Assembly: GCF_001975985.1 (NCBI RefSeq)
Contig: NZ_MTQF01000001.1
Coordinates: 268,979 to 332,978, forward strand
Direction: 5' to 3'
DNA: 64,000 bases
From: [Flexibacter] sp. ATCC 35103
Lineage (GTDB): Bacteria; Bacteroidota; Bacteroidia; Flavobacteriales; Flavobacteriaceae
Below are positions 31,691 through 40,051 of this stretch, piece by piece. Every line of letters starts with the position of its first letter. Position 1 is the stretch's first letter. The notes beneath the pieces were generated by a model. The model was not told the DNA's origin and made no database searches. It saw only the letters and a program-made list of their open reading frames with translations. The position numbers and the translations under genes are program-made.

Positions 31691-32084
31691 GGTTATGCAA
31701 CACGAAAAATTTGGAGAAAAAGATTTTCAATCCATTATTGGTAATTTATTACGCTACGGAGTCTGGATTTCATTATCTGTAGCATTTCTTGGCGGAGTCG
31801 TTTATTTAATGGGGCACAGCAGCGATATAGAAAACTACTCAGTCTTTAAGGAAAATGACCGTAATATTTTTGAAGTTATTACAGCAATCTATAATGGTGC
31901 AATTCAGGGAAAAGGAGAGTCGCTAATATTTGTTGGGATCATATTGCTTTTTCTAACGCCGGTATTACGTGTTTTACTATCATTGTTCTCTTTTCTTCTG
32001 GAAAAAGATTATCTGTACGTAGTAATCACATTAATCGTAATTTTGATAATCCTTATTAGTGTTTCCTTTGGATTTTCGCATTAA
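31677..32084 (+). CDS. DUF1634 membrane protein
   Basis: Membrane protein of 135 residues with three helices: LRYGVWISLSVAFLGGVVYLM, SLIFVGIILLFLTPVLRVLL and VVITLIVILIILISVSFGF. It is the usual partner of TauE/SafE transporters. The ATG at 31677 overlaps the upstream gene; ATG 31695 (MQHEKFG) is an equally good start. Translational coupling supports a complex or accessory role. No enzymatic motif is present. Confidence 0.88.
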   Translation: MEKSKVMQHEKFGEKDFQSIIGNLLRYGVWISLSVAFLGGVVYLMGHSSDIENYSVFKENDRNIFEVITAIYNGAIQGKGESLIFVGIILLFLTPVLRVLLSLFSFLLEKDYLYVVITLIVILIILISVSFGFSH

Positions 32085-32093
32085 ATATGGACA

Positions 32094-32245
32094 TTAAGCT
32101 TTAAAAAAGCACCAATAATTGCTCTAAGTTATCAATATATGCGCTTTGCAAAAAAGCTTAAAGCGCTACAAACAAATAATTGCTAAAAGCAATAAGCCGC
32201 ACGCTTTCTAAGCTTAAAGCCTATTGCATAAAGCCTAAAGCTAAA
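32094..32245. repeat. AGCTTAAAGC-type repeat cluster
   Basis: The 165-base gap contains several related words: AAGCTTTAAAAAAGC, AAGCTTAAAGCGCT, AAGCTTAAAGCC and AAAGCCTAAAGCT, with AATTGC spacers. They can fold into overlapping hairpins. This is a dispersed intergenic repeat; no gene lies within. Confidence 0.6.
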
Positions 32246-32249
32246 AAAA

Positions 32250-33272
32250 ATGGAAATAGGTATAGACAGTTTTGCATCGGCAATGTACGGAGACAGCAAC
32301 ACTTTGAGTAGTGTAGATGCTATGGAACAATTGCTTCAAAGAATCGAGTTGGCAGATCAGGCCGGACTTGACGTTTTTGGTATTGGAGAACATCACAAGA
32401 AAGAGTTTTTAGATTCGGCAACAGCCGTAATATTAGGTGCAGCCGCAGCAAGAACAAATCGCATAAAGCTAGCAAGTGCCGTATCAGTTCTTAGCGCTGC
32501 TGATCCTGTTCGATTGTATCAAAATTTTGCAACATTAGATTTAATATCAAAAGGAAGAGCAGAAATTGTCGTAGGTCGCGGATCAGCGATTGAAGCATAT
32601 CCGCTTTTTGGATTTAGCTTAAACGATTACGACGCGCTTTTTAGTGAGAAATTAGACCTTTTACTTCAAATTAGGGATAACGAATTTATAACGTGGTCCG
32701 GAAAATTTCGTCCCGCCTTGAATAATCTTCCAGTTTACCCAAGGGCTTTACAGGAAAAACTGCCTATTTGGTTAGGAGTTGGCGGAACTCCGGAATCTTT
32801 TATCAGAGCAGGATCTTTGGGTTTACCCTTAATGGTTGCCGTTATTGGAGGGCAAACATATCGTTTTCGTCCGCTTGTTGATTTGTATCGTGAAGCAGGA
32901 AAAGCTGCAGGTTACAAACCCGAAGAACTAAAAGTAGGTTTGCATTCCCCTGGTTTTGTTAGCAATACAACTGCAAAAGCAATCGAGGAATATTATCCCG
33001 GTTATGCTGAGCTTTGGACAAAATTAGGAAGAGAACGCGGTTGGCCGCCTGTAACAAAAGACAAATTTGATGGGCTTATTGATGATCAGGGCGTATTAGT
33101 TGTAGGTGATCCGGAACGTATTGCCGAGAAAATTTTACGCCACAGCGAATCATTGGGAGGGATTTCGAGATTTACTTTCCAGATGGATAATGCAGGACTT
33201 ACACATACACAATTAATGAATGCTATAGAACTTATAGGATCAAAAGTGATTCCTTTAATTCAGAAAGCATAA
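32250..33272 (+). CDS. LLM-class flavin-dependent oxidoreductase
   Basis: Luciferase-like FMN-dependent monooxygenase, 340 residues, cytosolic. MEIGIDSFAS, ELADQAGLDVFGIGEHHKKEF and IKLASAVSVLSAADPVRLYQ are the opening strand and helix of the TIM barrel and the flavin-contacting region. LPIWLGVGGTPESFIRAG and VVGDPERIAEKIL continue the family pattern. Its substrate is unknown. It belongs to the atypical LLM group in which the reduced flavin is supplied by a separate reductase. It is monocistronic, preceded by a repeat cluster and followed by a strong terminator. Confidence 0.92.
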   Translation: MEIGIDSFASAMYGDSNTLSSVDAMEQLLQRIELADQAGLDVFGIGEHHKKEFLDSATAVILGAAAARTNRIKLASAVSVLSAADPVRLYQNFATLDLISKGRAEIVVGRGSAIEAYPLFGFSLNDYDALFSEKLDLLLQIRDNEFITWSGKFRPALNNLPVYPRALQEKLPIWLGVGGTPESFIRAGSLGLPLMVAVIGGQTYRFRPLVDLYREAGKAAGYKPEELKVGLHSPGFVSNTTAKAIEEYYPGYAELWTKLGRERGWPPVTKDKFDGLIDDQGVLVVGDPERIAEKILRHSESLGGISRFTFQMDNAGLTHTQLMNAIELIGSKVIPLIQKA

Positions 33273-33302
33273 TTTTTGCCAAGCTATAACGAATAAAACG
33301 GA

Positions 33303-33393
33303 TTTTCGCTGGTTTATTTTAATATTAGAGTTTTTTTGCCACAAATTAAAATGATTTTTTAATCACTTTCTCTTAGAAAAAAACCAGCGAAAA
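33303..33393. repeat. Inverted repeat after the LLM gene
   Basis: TTTTCGCTGGTTT (33303-33315) and AAACCAGCGAAAA (33381-33393) are perfect 13-bp arms around 65 A/T-rich bases. It could be a remnant of a small repeat element or an RNA hairpin. A terminator follows. Confidence 0.7.
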
Positions 33394-33424
33394 CCCTTTG
33401 AATCAGTGAAAATCTATAATAAAC

Positions 33425-33458
33425 AAAAAAGCATCCGCCAAATGACGGATGCTTTTTT
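33425..33458. terminator. Bidirectional terminator
   Basis: AAAAAAGCATCCG pairs with CGGATGCTTTTTT around an eight-base loop. It separates the LLM gene from the convergent TonB receptor gene. Confidence 0.9.
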
Positions 33459-33488
33459 ATGTAAACTCTTCTCAAAGGAGAAATATTC

Positions 33489-35927
33489 TTAGAATTTATA
33501 TGTTACACCAACCCTAAAATTTATAGGCTGTTCTGTTTGCCAGTAATAAGCATTAAGATAGGAGTAATAAGAACCGCTGTAAAGATATTCATTAAGAATA
33601 TTGTAAATGTTTGCAGTGATTTTGAACTTTTTGACATCATAAGATAGTCCTCCATCCATTTTAAAATAATTTGGAAGTTTTTCTAGCCCCACACTCCATG
33701 TATCTGTTAAACGTCCTGCAAGATAAGTTCCTCCTAAAGAAGCTCCAAATCCTTTAAAAGTTCCGTATTGAACGGTATAGTTTAACCAAGCATTTGCTGT
33801 ATGTTTAGCATATCCGGGAACAATATCTCCCACTGCAATCCCCGGAATAGTTCCGTTTAATTTCAATACAACAGATTCTGTGAATGCGTAATTTGCAACC
33901 ACATTAAAACCATCAAAGATTTTTCCTCTTAAATCAAATTCAGCACCTCTTGCTCTTTTTTCTCCCAAAACAATACTGTATTGTTCTCCTGGTGTATTAG
34001 CAGGATCAGATGCCAGCTCATTTTGTTTTAAGATACTGTAAGCAGATAATGTAGTACTCCACGATCCATCAAACCAGTCTTTTTTAATACCAATTTCAGT
34101 GTTGCTGCCAGTAAGCGGTTTTACTTTATCTCCATTTTTTATAATACCGGATTGTGGTATAAAAGCCTGATCGTATAATCCGTAAAGTGCTAAGCTTTCA
34201 GTAATAGAGTAACTAATACCTAGACGCGGCGTAATATGACTGTCAGCAATTGGAGCTCCACCCCAGCTTGCATTACTAATCCATGTATATCTTCCTGCAA
34301 GGGTTAGTCTAAGTTTATTTTCAAAAAATCCCAGTTCATCCTGAACATATCCGGCTGCATAATTCGTAGTCATTAAACCACCTGCAGTTGCAGCTCGTAT
34401 AGAAAGAGGTGTTGTATGGTCGAAAGCAGGAAAACCGTTAGATGGCGTACCATAATTTGGATTGTAAACATTAAACGGATTATCCACAGTATCAAGATCG
34501 TGAGATTGTCCCCAATCTGCCGCATAATCTTTACTTGCCAAATCTACACCGGCTAATATTTTATGAGTAACTGATCCGGTAGTGAATTTTCCGTTCAAAA
34601 ATATCTGCCCTAAATACATATTACTTTCTGCATCCCAGATACCAACATTTCTGATAATTTCACCTTTTTCAAGTGTACCTTCCGACATTCCGTCAAAATC
34701 CCTGTCTACAGGTCCTGGTCCAACAACGCCTGGCCATGAGCTATAACCTTGTTGTATATATTTAAAATATGAAGTTTGTGCGGTCAATTTCCAGTGATCA
34801 TCAAACTTGTGTTCAAACATTAAATATCCGCTATGGTCCTGAATATTGGTATCAGGTAATCCCGGTTGTGTCATTGTAAATCCAACTGGCAAAGTTGCAT
34901 ATCCATCAGATTCCGGACCAAATACGTAGTAAGATCCTACTTCGGTCATATTAGCATACTGAAAATTATATTCAGCTGTAATTTTAGTTTTATCATCAAT
35001 CTGGTAGCTGATAACCGGTGCAATTACGTAGCGGTCATTGTGCTCAAACGGACGATGAGAACCTTTTTTTTGTGCAGCAGCATTAAAGCGATATAATAAT
35101 TTTCCCTTTTTGTCTAATTTTCCGTCTAAGTCAACACTTGCTCTGTAAAAGTCATAGCTTCCTGCCATAACATTCACTTCACCTTTTGTAATTCCGGTTG
35201 GTTTTTTAGTCACTACATTATAAAGTCCGCTTGGATCACCGCTGGAAAGCATGAATCCTGCCGGTCCTTTTACAAACTCAATATGATCGACAAAACTCAT
35301 ATCTTCGGTTAATGGTCCCCAGAAAGACGAAACCACATTAAATCCATTACGGAATGCCTGAATTTGAGATCCACGCATTGTAATATTAGTATACAAATCA
35401 CCCCAGTGTTCTAAGCGTACTGCTCCACTCACATTACGGATAACTCCGTCACTCATACTTATAATCTGCTGGTCTTTTAAAGTCTGACCACTTACAATTT
35501 GAATGTTTTGAGGAATTTCAAGTACCGGAGTCTGAAGACGCAATGACATTGAAGGCTTGTCTTGCTTGTATTTATTTTTTGTAATAACTACTTCATCAAG
35601 ATCTTCCTGGCTTTCAGAAAGCATAAAATTTTTAGTCGTAGTTTGCCTTGCAGTAACTATAATCTGATCTTCGATTGAATGTATTCCTACAGCATGAATA
35701 CTAATAGTATAACTTGCAGGTTTTACATTTTTAATTTCATATTGTCCCTTTTCATTGGTAACGGCACTATATTTTGTTCCTCTTAGAACTACAGAAACAT
35801 TCTCTGCAGGAACATTGCCGCTCAAGGAAACTTTTCCTGTTACTTTTCCTGATTCCTGACCTATCATGGTTAATGAGGTCAAAAACATCAGGCAAAATAA
35901 AGCTTTTTTTATAAACATTATATTCAT
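33489..35927 (-). CDS. TonB-dependent siderophore-type receptor
   Basis: Outer-membrane receptor of 812 residues. MNIM or MFIKK (35918) may start it. A signal peptide ends near TMIGQ. Residues 25-110 are a carboxypeptidase-regulatory-like domain. The TonB-box region is EVVITKNKYKQD. The plug carries IPQNIQIVSGQTLKDQ, VRLEHWGDL...MRGSQ and EFVKGPAGFMLSSGDPSGLYNVVTKKP, the signature of the ferrichrome/hydroxamate receptor group. The barrel ends in NFRVGVTYKF with terminal Phe. The promoter is strong. No siderophore biosynthesis or ferric reductase gene is near; iron regulation is likely but no Fur box was identified. Confidence 0.94.
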   Translation of the reverse strand: MNIMFIKKALFCLMFLTSLTMIGQESGKVTGKVSLSGNVPAENVSVVLRGTKYSAVTNEKGQYEIKNVKPASYTISIHAVGIHSIEDQIIVTARQTTTKNFMLSESQEDLDEVVITKNKYKQDKPSMSLRLQTPVLEIPQNIQIVSGQTLKDQQIISMSDGVIRNVSGAVRLEHWGDLYTNITMRGSQIQAFRNGFNVVSSFWGPLTEDMSFVDHIEFVKGPAGFMLSSGDPSGLYNVVTKKPTGITKGEVNVMAGSYDFYRASVDLDGKLDKKGKLLYRFNAAAQKKGSHRPFEHNDRYVIAPVISYQIDDKTKITAEYNFQYANMTEVGSYYVFGPESDGYATLPVGFTMTQPGLPDTNIQDHSGYLMFEHKFDDHWKLTAQTSYFKYIQQGYSSWPGVVGPGPVDRDFDGMSEGTLEKGEIIRNVGIWDAESNMYLGQIFLNGKFTTGSVTHKILAGVDLASKDYAADWGQSHDLDTVDNPFNVYNPNYGTPSNGFPAFDHTTPLSIRAATAGGLMTTNYAAGYVQDELGFFENKLRLTLAGRYTWISNASWGGAPIADSHITPRLGISYSITESLALYGLYDQAFIPQSGIIKNGDKVKPLTGSNTEIGIKKDWFDGSWSTTLSAYSILKQNELASDPANTPGEQYSIVLGEKRARGAEFDLRGKIFDGFNVVANYAFTESVVLKLNGTIPGIAVGDIVPGYAKHTANAWLNYTVQYGTFKGFGASLGGTYLAGRLTDTWSVGLEKLPNYFKMDGGLSYDVKKFKITANIYNILNEYLYSGSYYSYLNAYYWQTEQPINFRVGVTYKF

Positions 35928-35952
35928 TATTATTTGGTTTTGATTTCGCTCG

Positions 35953-35983
35953 CAAAAGTAGTAGCTAAAAATCTGTTTTCCAA
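35953..35983 (-). promoter_or_regulatory. TTG-N20-TAnnTTTG promoter of the TonB receptor gene
   Basis: On the minus strand TTG (35983-35981), a 20-base spacer and TACTTTTG (35960-35953) match the Bacteroidota consensus. Transcription would start near 35947, 20 to 30 bases before ATG. Confidence 0.7.
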
Positions 35984-36147
35984 ATTATTTTTAATCATTC
36001 TAAATAAAAATTAAAGCTCATTCTGAATTGTCATAAGAGATTTAAAAAAGTTTACAATATATTATTTGAGAAAATATCTTATTACAAATAAGTCTGCTTA
36101 TCTTTAATCTGTTAAAATAAAATTGTCTCCCAAAACCAAAATCAGAT

Positions 36148-37428
36148 ATGAATAATACCACCACAATTAGAAAAGTAGCCATTGTAGGATACAACCGAAT
36201 ACCGTTTGCAAGAGCAAATACAGCCTACTCCGAAGTTGGAAACCAGCAAATGATGACCGCAGCGCTCGATGGTCTTATCGATAAATATAACTTAAAAGGA
36301 AAACTCTTAGGCGAAGTCGCCGGCGGAGCAGTAATCAAACATACTTATGATAATAATTTGATTAGGGAATGTGTCATGAAAACTTCTCTTGATCCTGCAA
36401 CTCCTGCTTGCGACTTACAACAAGCCTGTGATACCGGAATAGAAAGTGCCATTTATATTGCCAATAAAATTGCTCTTGGGCAAATAGAATCCGGAATTGC
36501 CGGCGGTGTTGATTCTATTAGTGATATGCCAATTGCCGTAAGCGAAAAACTAAGAAAAATTCTATTGAATGCCAGAAAGGCAAAATCATTAGGCGAAAAA
36601 ATAAAATTGTTCTTAAAATTACGTCCCAAAGATTTGTCTCCTTTAGTTCCGCGTAACGAAGAATCTCAAACGGGACTTTCGATGGGCGGACATACTGAAA
36701 TCACAGCAAAACACTATAAAATATCCCGTGAAGATCAGGATAATCTCGCACTTAAAAGTCATTTGAATATGGCAAAAGCATACGACGAAGGTTTTTTTGA
36801 TGATATGATTACACCTTTTAACGGACTTGAAAAAGACAATAATCTAAGAAAAGACAGTACAATCGAAAAACTGGCAAAACTTAATCCTGCCTTTGATAAA
36901 GCAAACGGAACGCTTACTGCCGGAAATTCTACTCCGCTTACTGATGGTGCGTCTTGTATACTTTTAGCCAGCGAAGAATGGGCGGCTGCACAAGGACTTC
37001 CTGTTTTGGCTTATATTACTTTTGCCGAAGTTGCTGCTATTGAATATGTAAAAAACCAGCAAAATCTATTGTTAGCGCCTTTATTTGCTGCCAGCAAAAT
37101 GCTTGATAAAGCCGGACTAACTTTGCAGGATTTTGATTATTATGAAATTCATGAAGCTTTTGCTGCACAGGTTTTAGCTACTTTAAAAATTTGGGAAAGC
37201 CCGGAATTAAGTGCTCAATTAGGTTTAAAGAAAGCCTTAGGAACTATTGACAGGGAAAAATTAAATGTAAAAGGAAGCAGTCTTGCAGCAGCGCATCCTT
37301 TTGCTGCAACCGGAGGAAGGATCATTGGTGTTATGGCAAAACTGTTAAATGAAAAAGGTTCTGGACGAGGATTTATCTCTATTTGTGCGGCCGGAGGTCA
37401 GGGAGTTACGATGATAATCGAGAAATAA
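36148..37428 (+). CDS. Thiolase (acetyl-CoA acyltransferase / FadI-like)
   Basis: Cytosolic thiolase of 426 residues, acting in fatty acid beta-oxidation or acetoacetyl-CoA metabolism. The nucleophile is Cys94 in LQQACDTGIES, a variant of the usual CASGL sequence. His335 in EIHEAFA, His383 in AAHPFAATGGR and Cys413 in CAAGGQG complete the set; the usual NEAFA Asn is replaced by His and the GHP Gly by Ala. These changes put it near the FadI and trifunctional-protein beta group, not the classical biosynthetic thiolases. It is monocistronic, so no partner FadJ/FadB-like gene is adjacent. The terminator after it uses the CCCGACAG stem. Confidence 0.9.
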   Translation: MNNTTTIRKVAIVGYNRIPFARANTAYSEVGNQQMMTAALDGLIDKYNLKGKLLGEVAGGAVIKHTYDNNLIRECVMKTSLDPATPACDLQQACDTGIESAIYIANKIALGQIESGIAGGVDSISDMPIAVSEKLRKILLNARKAKSLGEKIKLFLKLRPKDLSPLVPRNEESQTGLSMGGHTEITAKHYKISREDQDNLALKSHLNMAKAYDEGFFDDMITPFNGLEKDNNLRKDSTIEKLAKLNPAFDKANGTLTAGNSTPLTDGASCILLASEEWAAAQGLPVLAYITFAEVAAIEYVKNQQNLLLAPLFAASKMLDKAGLTLQDFDYYEIHEAFAAQVLATLKIWESPELSAQLGLKKALGTIDREKLNVKGSSLAAAHPFAATGGRIIGVMAKLLNEKGSGRGFISICAAGGQGVTMIIEK

Positions 37429-37443
37429 ATAATTATCAATGAC

Positions 37444-37485
37444 AAACCCGACAGCTTATACCGATGCTTCGGAACTGTCGGGTTT
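37444..37485 (+). terminator. CCCGACAG-type terminator of the thiolase gene
   Basis: AAACCCGACAG pairs with CTGTCGGGTTT around a 20-base loop. The same stem recurs at 38673 and 44928. Confidence 0.8.
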
Positions 37486-37524
37486 ATTGTATACGAAAAT
37501 GTCTAACTAACGTATTATTTCTAT

Positions 37525-38136
37525 TTAAAAAGCAAATTCCTTAACAGCAGTCAAAGCCTTTGGCAAAGCATTTTCAGCAAAATCAGGAATTGCAGTTCCT
37601 TCTACACGAAAAGTAGTAATATCTGTTATACCTAAAAAGCCTAAAACAGTGCGAAGATATGTTTCTGAAAAATCATAACTTTTGTAAGGTCCTTCAGAAA
37701 ATATAGCTCCTGAAGCAATAGATAAAAATACTTTCTTATCTGTTAGCAACCCTTTTGGGCCGTTTTCATCATAACTAAACGTTTTTCCTGCCCTTGCAAC
37801 CTGATCGATCCAGCCTTTTAATACAGCAGGAATTCCAAAATTATAAAGTGGTACACCAATTACAATAATATCAGCTTCGATAACGTCTTTAGTTGCTTCA
37901 TCTGAGTATTTCAGTGCTTCTTTTTGTGCTTGTGTATGTTGATCTGCAGGCGTATAAAAAGCACTGATATCTACCGCACTCAAATAAGGCAAAGGCGTTT
38001 TTGAAAGATCCAGGGTTTCTATCTGTGTTTCTTTATATTCTGCCTTCAGTTTTTCCAGAATGGCATTTGATAATTGGTTACTAAATGATGCATCTCCTTT
38101 GATGCTTGTTATTATATTCAGAATCTTTTTGCTCAT
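37525..38136 (-). CDS. azoR: FMN-dependent NADH-azoreductase
   Basis: Flavodoxin-fold NADH:quinone/azo reductase, 203 residues from MSKKILNIITSIKGD. The frame stays open to 38163, but a -7 box covers that part. IGVPLYNFGIPAVLKGWIDQVARAGKTFSY is the family segment that contacts FMN, and VFLSIASGAIFSEGP is the second FMN loop. It reduces azo dyes and quinones by two electrons in known homologues. The divergent HxlR gene and the 36-bp palindrome between them make it a clear candidate target of that repressor. Quinone or electrophile induction is inferred. Confidence 0.93.
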   Translation of the reverse strand: MSKKILNIITSIKGDASFSNQLSNAILEKLKAEYKETQIETLDLSKTPLPYLSAVDISAFYTPADQHTQAQKEALKYSDEATKDVIEADIIVIGVPLYNFGIPAVLKGWIDQVARAGKTFSYDENGPKGLLTDKKVFLSIASGAIFSEGPYKSYDFSETYLRTVLGFLGITDITTFRVEGTAIPDFAENALPKALTAVKEFAF

Positions 38137-38160
38137 GTGTAATGTGTTTTGATTATGATA

Positions 38161-38168
38161 CAAACTTA
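38161..38168 (-). promoter_or_regulatory. TAnnTTTG -7 box of azoR
   Basis: On the minus strand TAAGTTTG lies 24 bases before ATG 38136 and just downstream of the large palindrome in the azoR direction. A regulator bound at the palindrome could block RNA polymerase. Confidence 0.6.
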
Positions 38169-38179
38169 TCTACATTTGC

Positions 38180-38230
38180 TATCCCTTTTATAGTACTATC
38201 CTCAAGGATAGCGCTATCCTTGAGGATAGT
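38180..38230. promoter_or_regulatory. Perfect 36-bp palindrome, HxlR operator candidate
   Basis: 38195-38230 is a perfect palindrome. Each half is itself a dyad: TATCCTCAAGGATA (38197-38210) and TATCCTTGAGGATA (38215-38228), with centres 18 bp apart. A third, degenerate TATCCCTTTTATAG begins at 38180, 17 bp further on, so up to three sites are phased near one and a half to two helical turns. It lies between divergent azoR and hxlR genes. Confidence 0.75.
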
Positions 38231-38278
38231 AACGCATAAAATAAAAACAATACCTCAATAAAGTTTCACAAACCTTAA

Positions 38279-38286
38279 TACCTTTG
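38279..38286 (+). promoter_or_regulatory. TAnnTTTG -7 box of the second hxlR gene
   Basis: TACCTTTG ends seven bases before ATG 38293, so the transcript would be leaderless or nearly so. It rules out the in-frame TTG at 38284. Confidence 0.55.
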
Positions 38287-38292
38287 CTGATT

Positions 38293-38655
38293 ATGAATGC
38301 AAAAACAAAAGAATTAGCTTGTGAGCCTGAAGAATGTCTGGCAGCATTGCGTCCGGTAAGAGATGCATTAGAGGTTTTAAGCGGAAGATGGAAATTACCC
38401 ATATTGATCGCTTTATCTAACAGACCAAAAAGGTTCAAAGAAATTTCGAAAGACATTAAAGGAATAACGGATAAAATGCTTTCGAAAGAGCTGAAAGACC
38501 TTGAAATAAACAAGCTTGTTACCAGAACTGTTTACGATACATTCCCGCCAACAGTAGAATACGCATCAACAGAGCACAGCAAATCTTTGTCTGATGTTAT
38601 TATGGCGCTAAAAGACTGGGAAACTTTACATCGCAAAGAAATTATTGGTCACTAA
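38293..38655 (+). CDS. HxlR-family regulator divergent from azoR
   Basis: Winged-helix regulator of 120 residues starting MNAKTKELACEPEECLAAL. Two Cys residues, in ACEPEEC, sit in the N-terminal arm where HxlR-type redox sensors keep theirs, so thiol-based sensing is plausible. LSGRWKLPILIALSNRPKRF and GITDKMLSKELKDLE are the HTH and wing. The nearby 36-bp palindrome is the probable operator for itself and azoR. A hairpin terminator follows. The predicted leaderless mRNA would keep its level low. Confidence 0.93.
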   Translation: MNAKTKELACEPEECLAALRPVRDALEVLSGRWKLPILIALSNRPKRFKEISKDIKGITDKMLSKELKDLEINKLVTRTVYDTFPPTVEYASTEHSKSLSDVIMALKDWETLHRKEIIGH

Positions 38656-38672
38656 ATAATTTCAGAAGATCT

Positions 38673-38705
38673 AAACCCGACAAGAATTAAAAAGCTGTCG
38701 GGTTT
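38673..38705 (+). terminator. CCCGACA-type terminator
   Basis: AAACCCGACA pairs with TGTCGGGTTT around a 13-base loop, followed by AATTTTTT. It ends the hxlR transcript. Confidence 0.85.
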
Positions 38706-38792
38706 AATTTTTTAATAAAAACTGTAACAAAATCAAAAAATAAGTCTCTATAATAAAAAAGTCATTATAAAATCAACCTTATATCCTTTATT

Positions 38793-39893
38793 ATGAGAAC
38801 CTTAAAATCAGTTACTTTACTTCTTTTTACTTTCATTTCATTTCTAAAAATACATGCTCAATCGACTCAAAATGATAGTATAAAACTCGATTATATCAAG
38901 ATTTATTCTCTCGCATTAGACGGAAATCCTGTATTGGCTTTACCATTAATACAAATAGATCCATCAAAAAAAATAGCAGCAAAGGACTTACAATTCAAAA
39001 CCAATTTTGAAAACCGTTTTAAGTTCAAAGACGACCAAAGTGATTTTCTGGAAACCCGAAAATCTAAAATAGATCAATTATTAAAAATCTACAGAGATTA
39101 CTGGCGATTTTCATTTTTAAATAAAGAAAAGAAAAACGACACGCTGATCATGAAAAATGTATCTGATTTTCTTAGAAAAAACTTTCCATCCGCAGAAAAA
39201 CTAACTACTAACGAAGACAGCCTCAATGTCTATCAAAAAAAATACATCGCCAGTTTAGGTTATCATACAACAGGATTTGGGAAAACCGGAGGTCTTTATG
39301 ATTTATTGGTTTGGAAAACAGAAAAAGACACCATTTATAAACTCAATTATGACGGAAAAGAAACTCCTGTAAAAGTTTATTTTATGGATGATTTTATAAC
39401 GCTGGGCTGGAGCGAATATGCCACTTTAAGCCGTTATTATCCTGCTGGCTGGACCACTAAAGAAGCTTTGTTTTGCGTAAAAAAATCATACGATTTAAAA
39501 TCAGAAACCTTTAGAGTAAGTTATATTGGTCATGAAGGAAGGCATTTTGCTGATTATAAATTATTTCCCAATTTAAAAGGAGTAGGTTCTGCCGATTTAG
39601 AATACCGCGGAAAATTGACTGAATTGTCTCTTTACTCTCCGGATGGACTTTATAAAAGAATTCAGTTTTTTATTAATAATGGTAATTACGATAGCGAAAA
39701 TGGTCATTCGATTGCCGCTTTTTGTGTCATCAGAGATTTATCGAGAGTATTATTTCAAAACGATTACGAAAAAGATTTAGAGAAATGGAAAGCAATTCCA
39801 TCAAAAAAAATAAATGAAGCTGCGGCTAAAATTCTCGAAGAAAACACAAAATCATTACAGAAAATTCCGAATGTAGAAAAATTTATCAAGTAA
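38793..39893 (+). CDS. Exported HEGRH protein, putative gluzincin-like metallopeptidase
   Basis: I do not recognise a family for this 366-residue protein. It has a signal peptide (VTLLLFTFISFLKIHA-Q). A zinc-binding HExxH motif reads SYIGHEGRHFAD with His247, Glu248 and His251. Acidic residues at Glu270 and Glu277 (SADLEYRGKLTEL) are spaced as a third ligand would be in gluzincins. The N-terminal half has Lys-rich helices and no other motif. It is probably a periplasmic or secreted metallopeptidase. It stands alone between hxlR and a sugar dehydrogenase gene. The HExxH motif is strong; a peptidase activity is inferred. Confidence 0.65.
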   Translation: MRTLKSVTLLLFTFISFLKIHAQSTQNDSIKLDYIKIYSLALDGNPVLALPLIQIDPSKKIAAKDLQFKTNFENRFKFKDDQSDFLETRKSKIDQLLKIYRDYWRFSFLNKEKKNDTLIMKNVSDFLRKNFPSAEKLTTNEDSLNVYQKKYIASLGYHTTGFGKTGGLYDLLVWKTEKDTIYKLNYDGKETPVKVYFMDDFITLGWSEYATLSRYYPAGWTTKEALFCVKKSYDLKSETFRVSYIGHEGRHFADYKLFPNLKGVGSADLEYRGKLTELSLYSPDGLYKRIQFFINNGNYDSENGHSIAAFCVIRDLSRVLFQNDYEKDLEKWKAIPSKKINEAAAKILEENTKSLQKIPNVEKFIK

Positions 39894-40010
39894 TAATTTT
39901 GACTAAAGAATACATCAAATCCTTACACAAAATCATAAAAACAATTAATAATCAACATTTTATACAATAAAGATAATATCGAAAACTAAAATAATTATAA
40001 AGAAAAAGAT

Positions 40011-40018
40011 TAAATTTG
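40011..40018 (+). promoter_or_regulatory. TAnnTTTG -7 box of the sugar dehydrogenase gene
   Basis: TAAATTTG lies 33 bases before ATG 40052 and overlaps the in-frame TTG at 40016, which is therefore excluded as the start. Confidence 0.6.
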
Positions 40019-40051
40019 GTTACCCAAATTATAAATTCATTCTTAATAATT

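Noticed and set aside
36148..37428. Thiolase as a broken enzyme because of its unusual CDTG and HEAF sequences
   Set aside because: Cys94, His335, His383 and Cys413 are all present, so the set of catalytic positions is complete.
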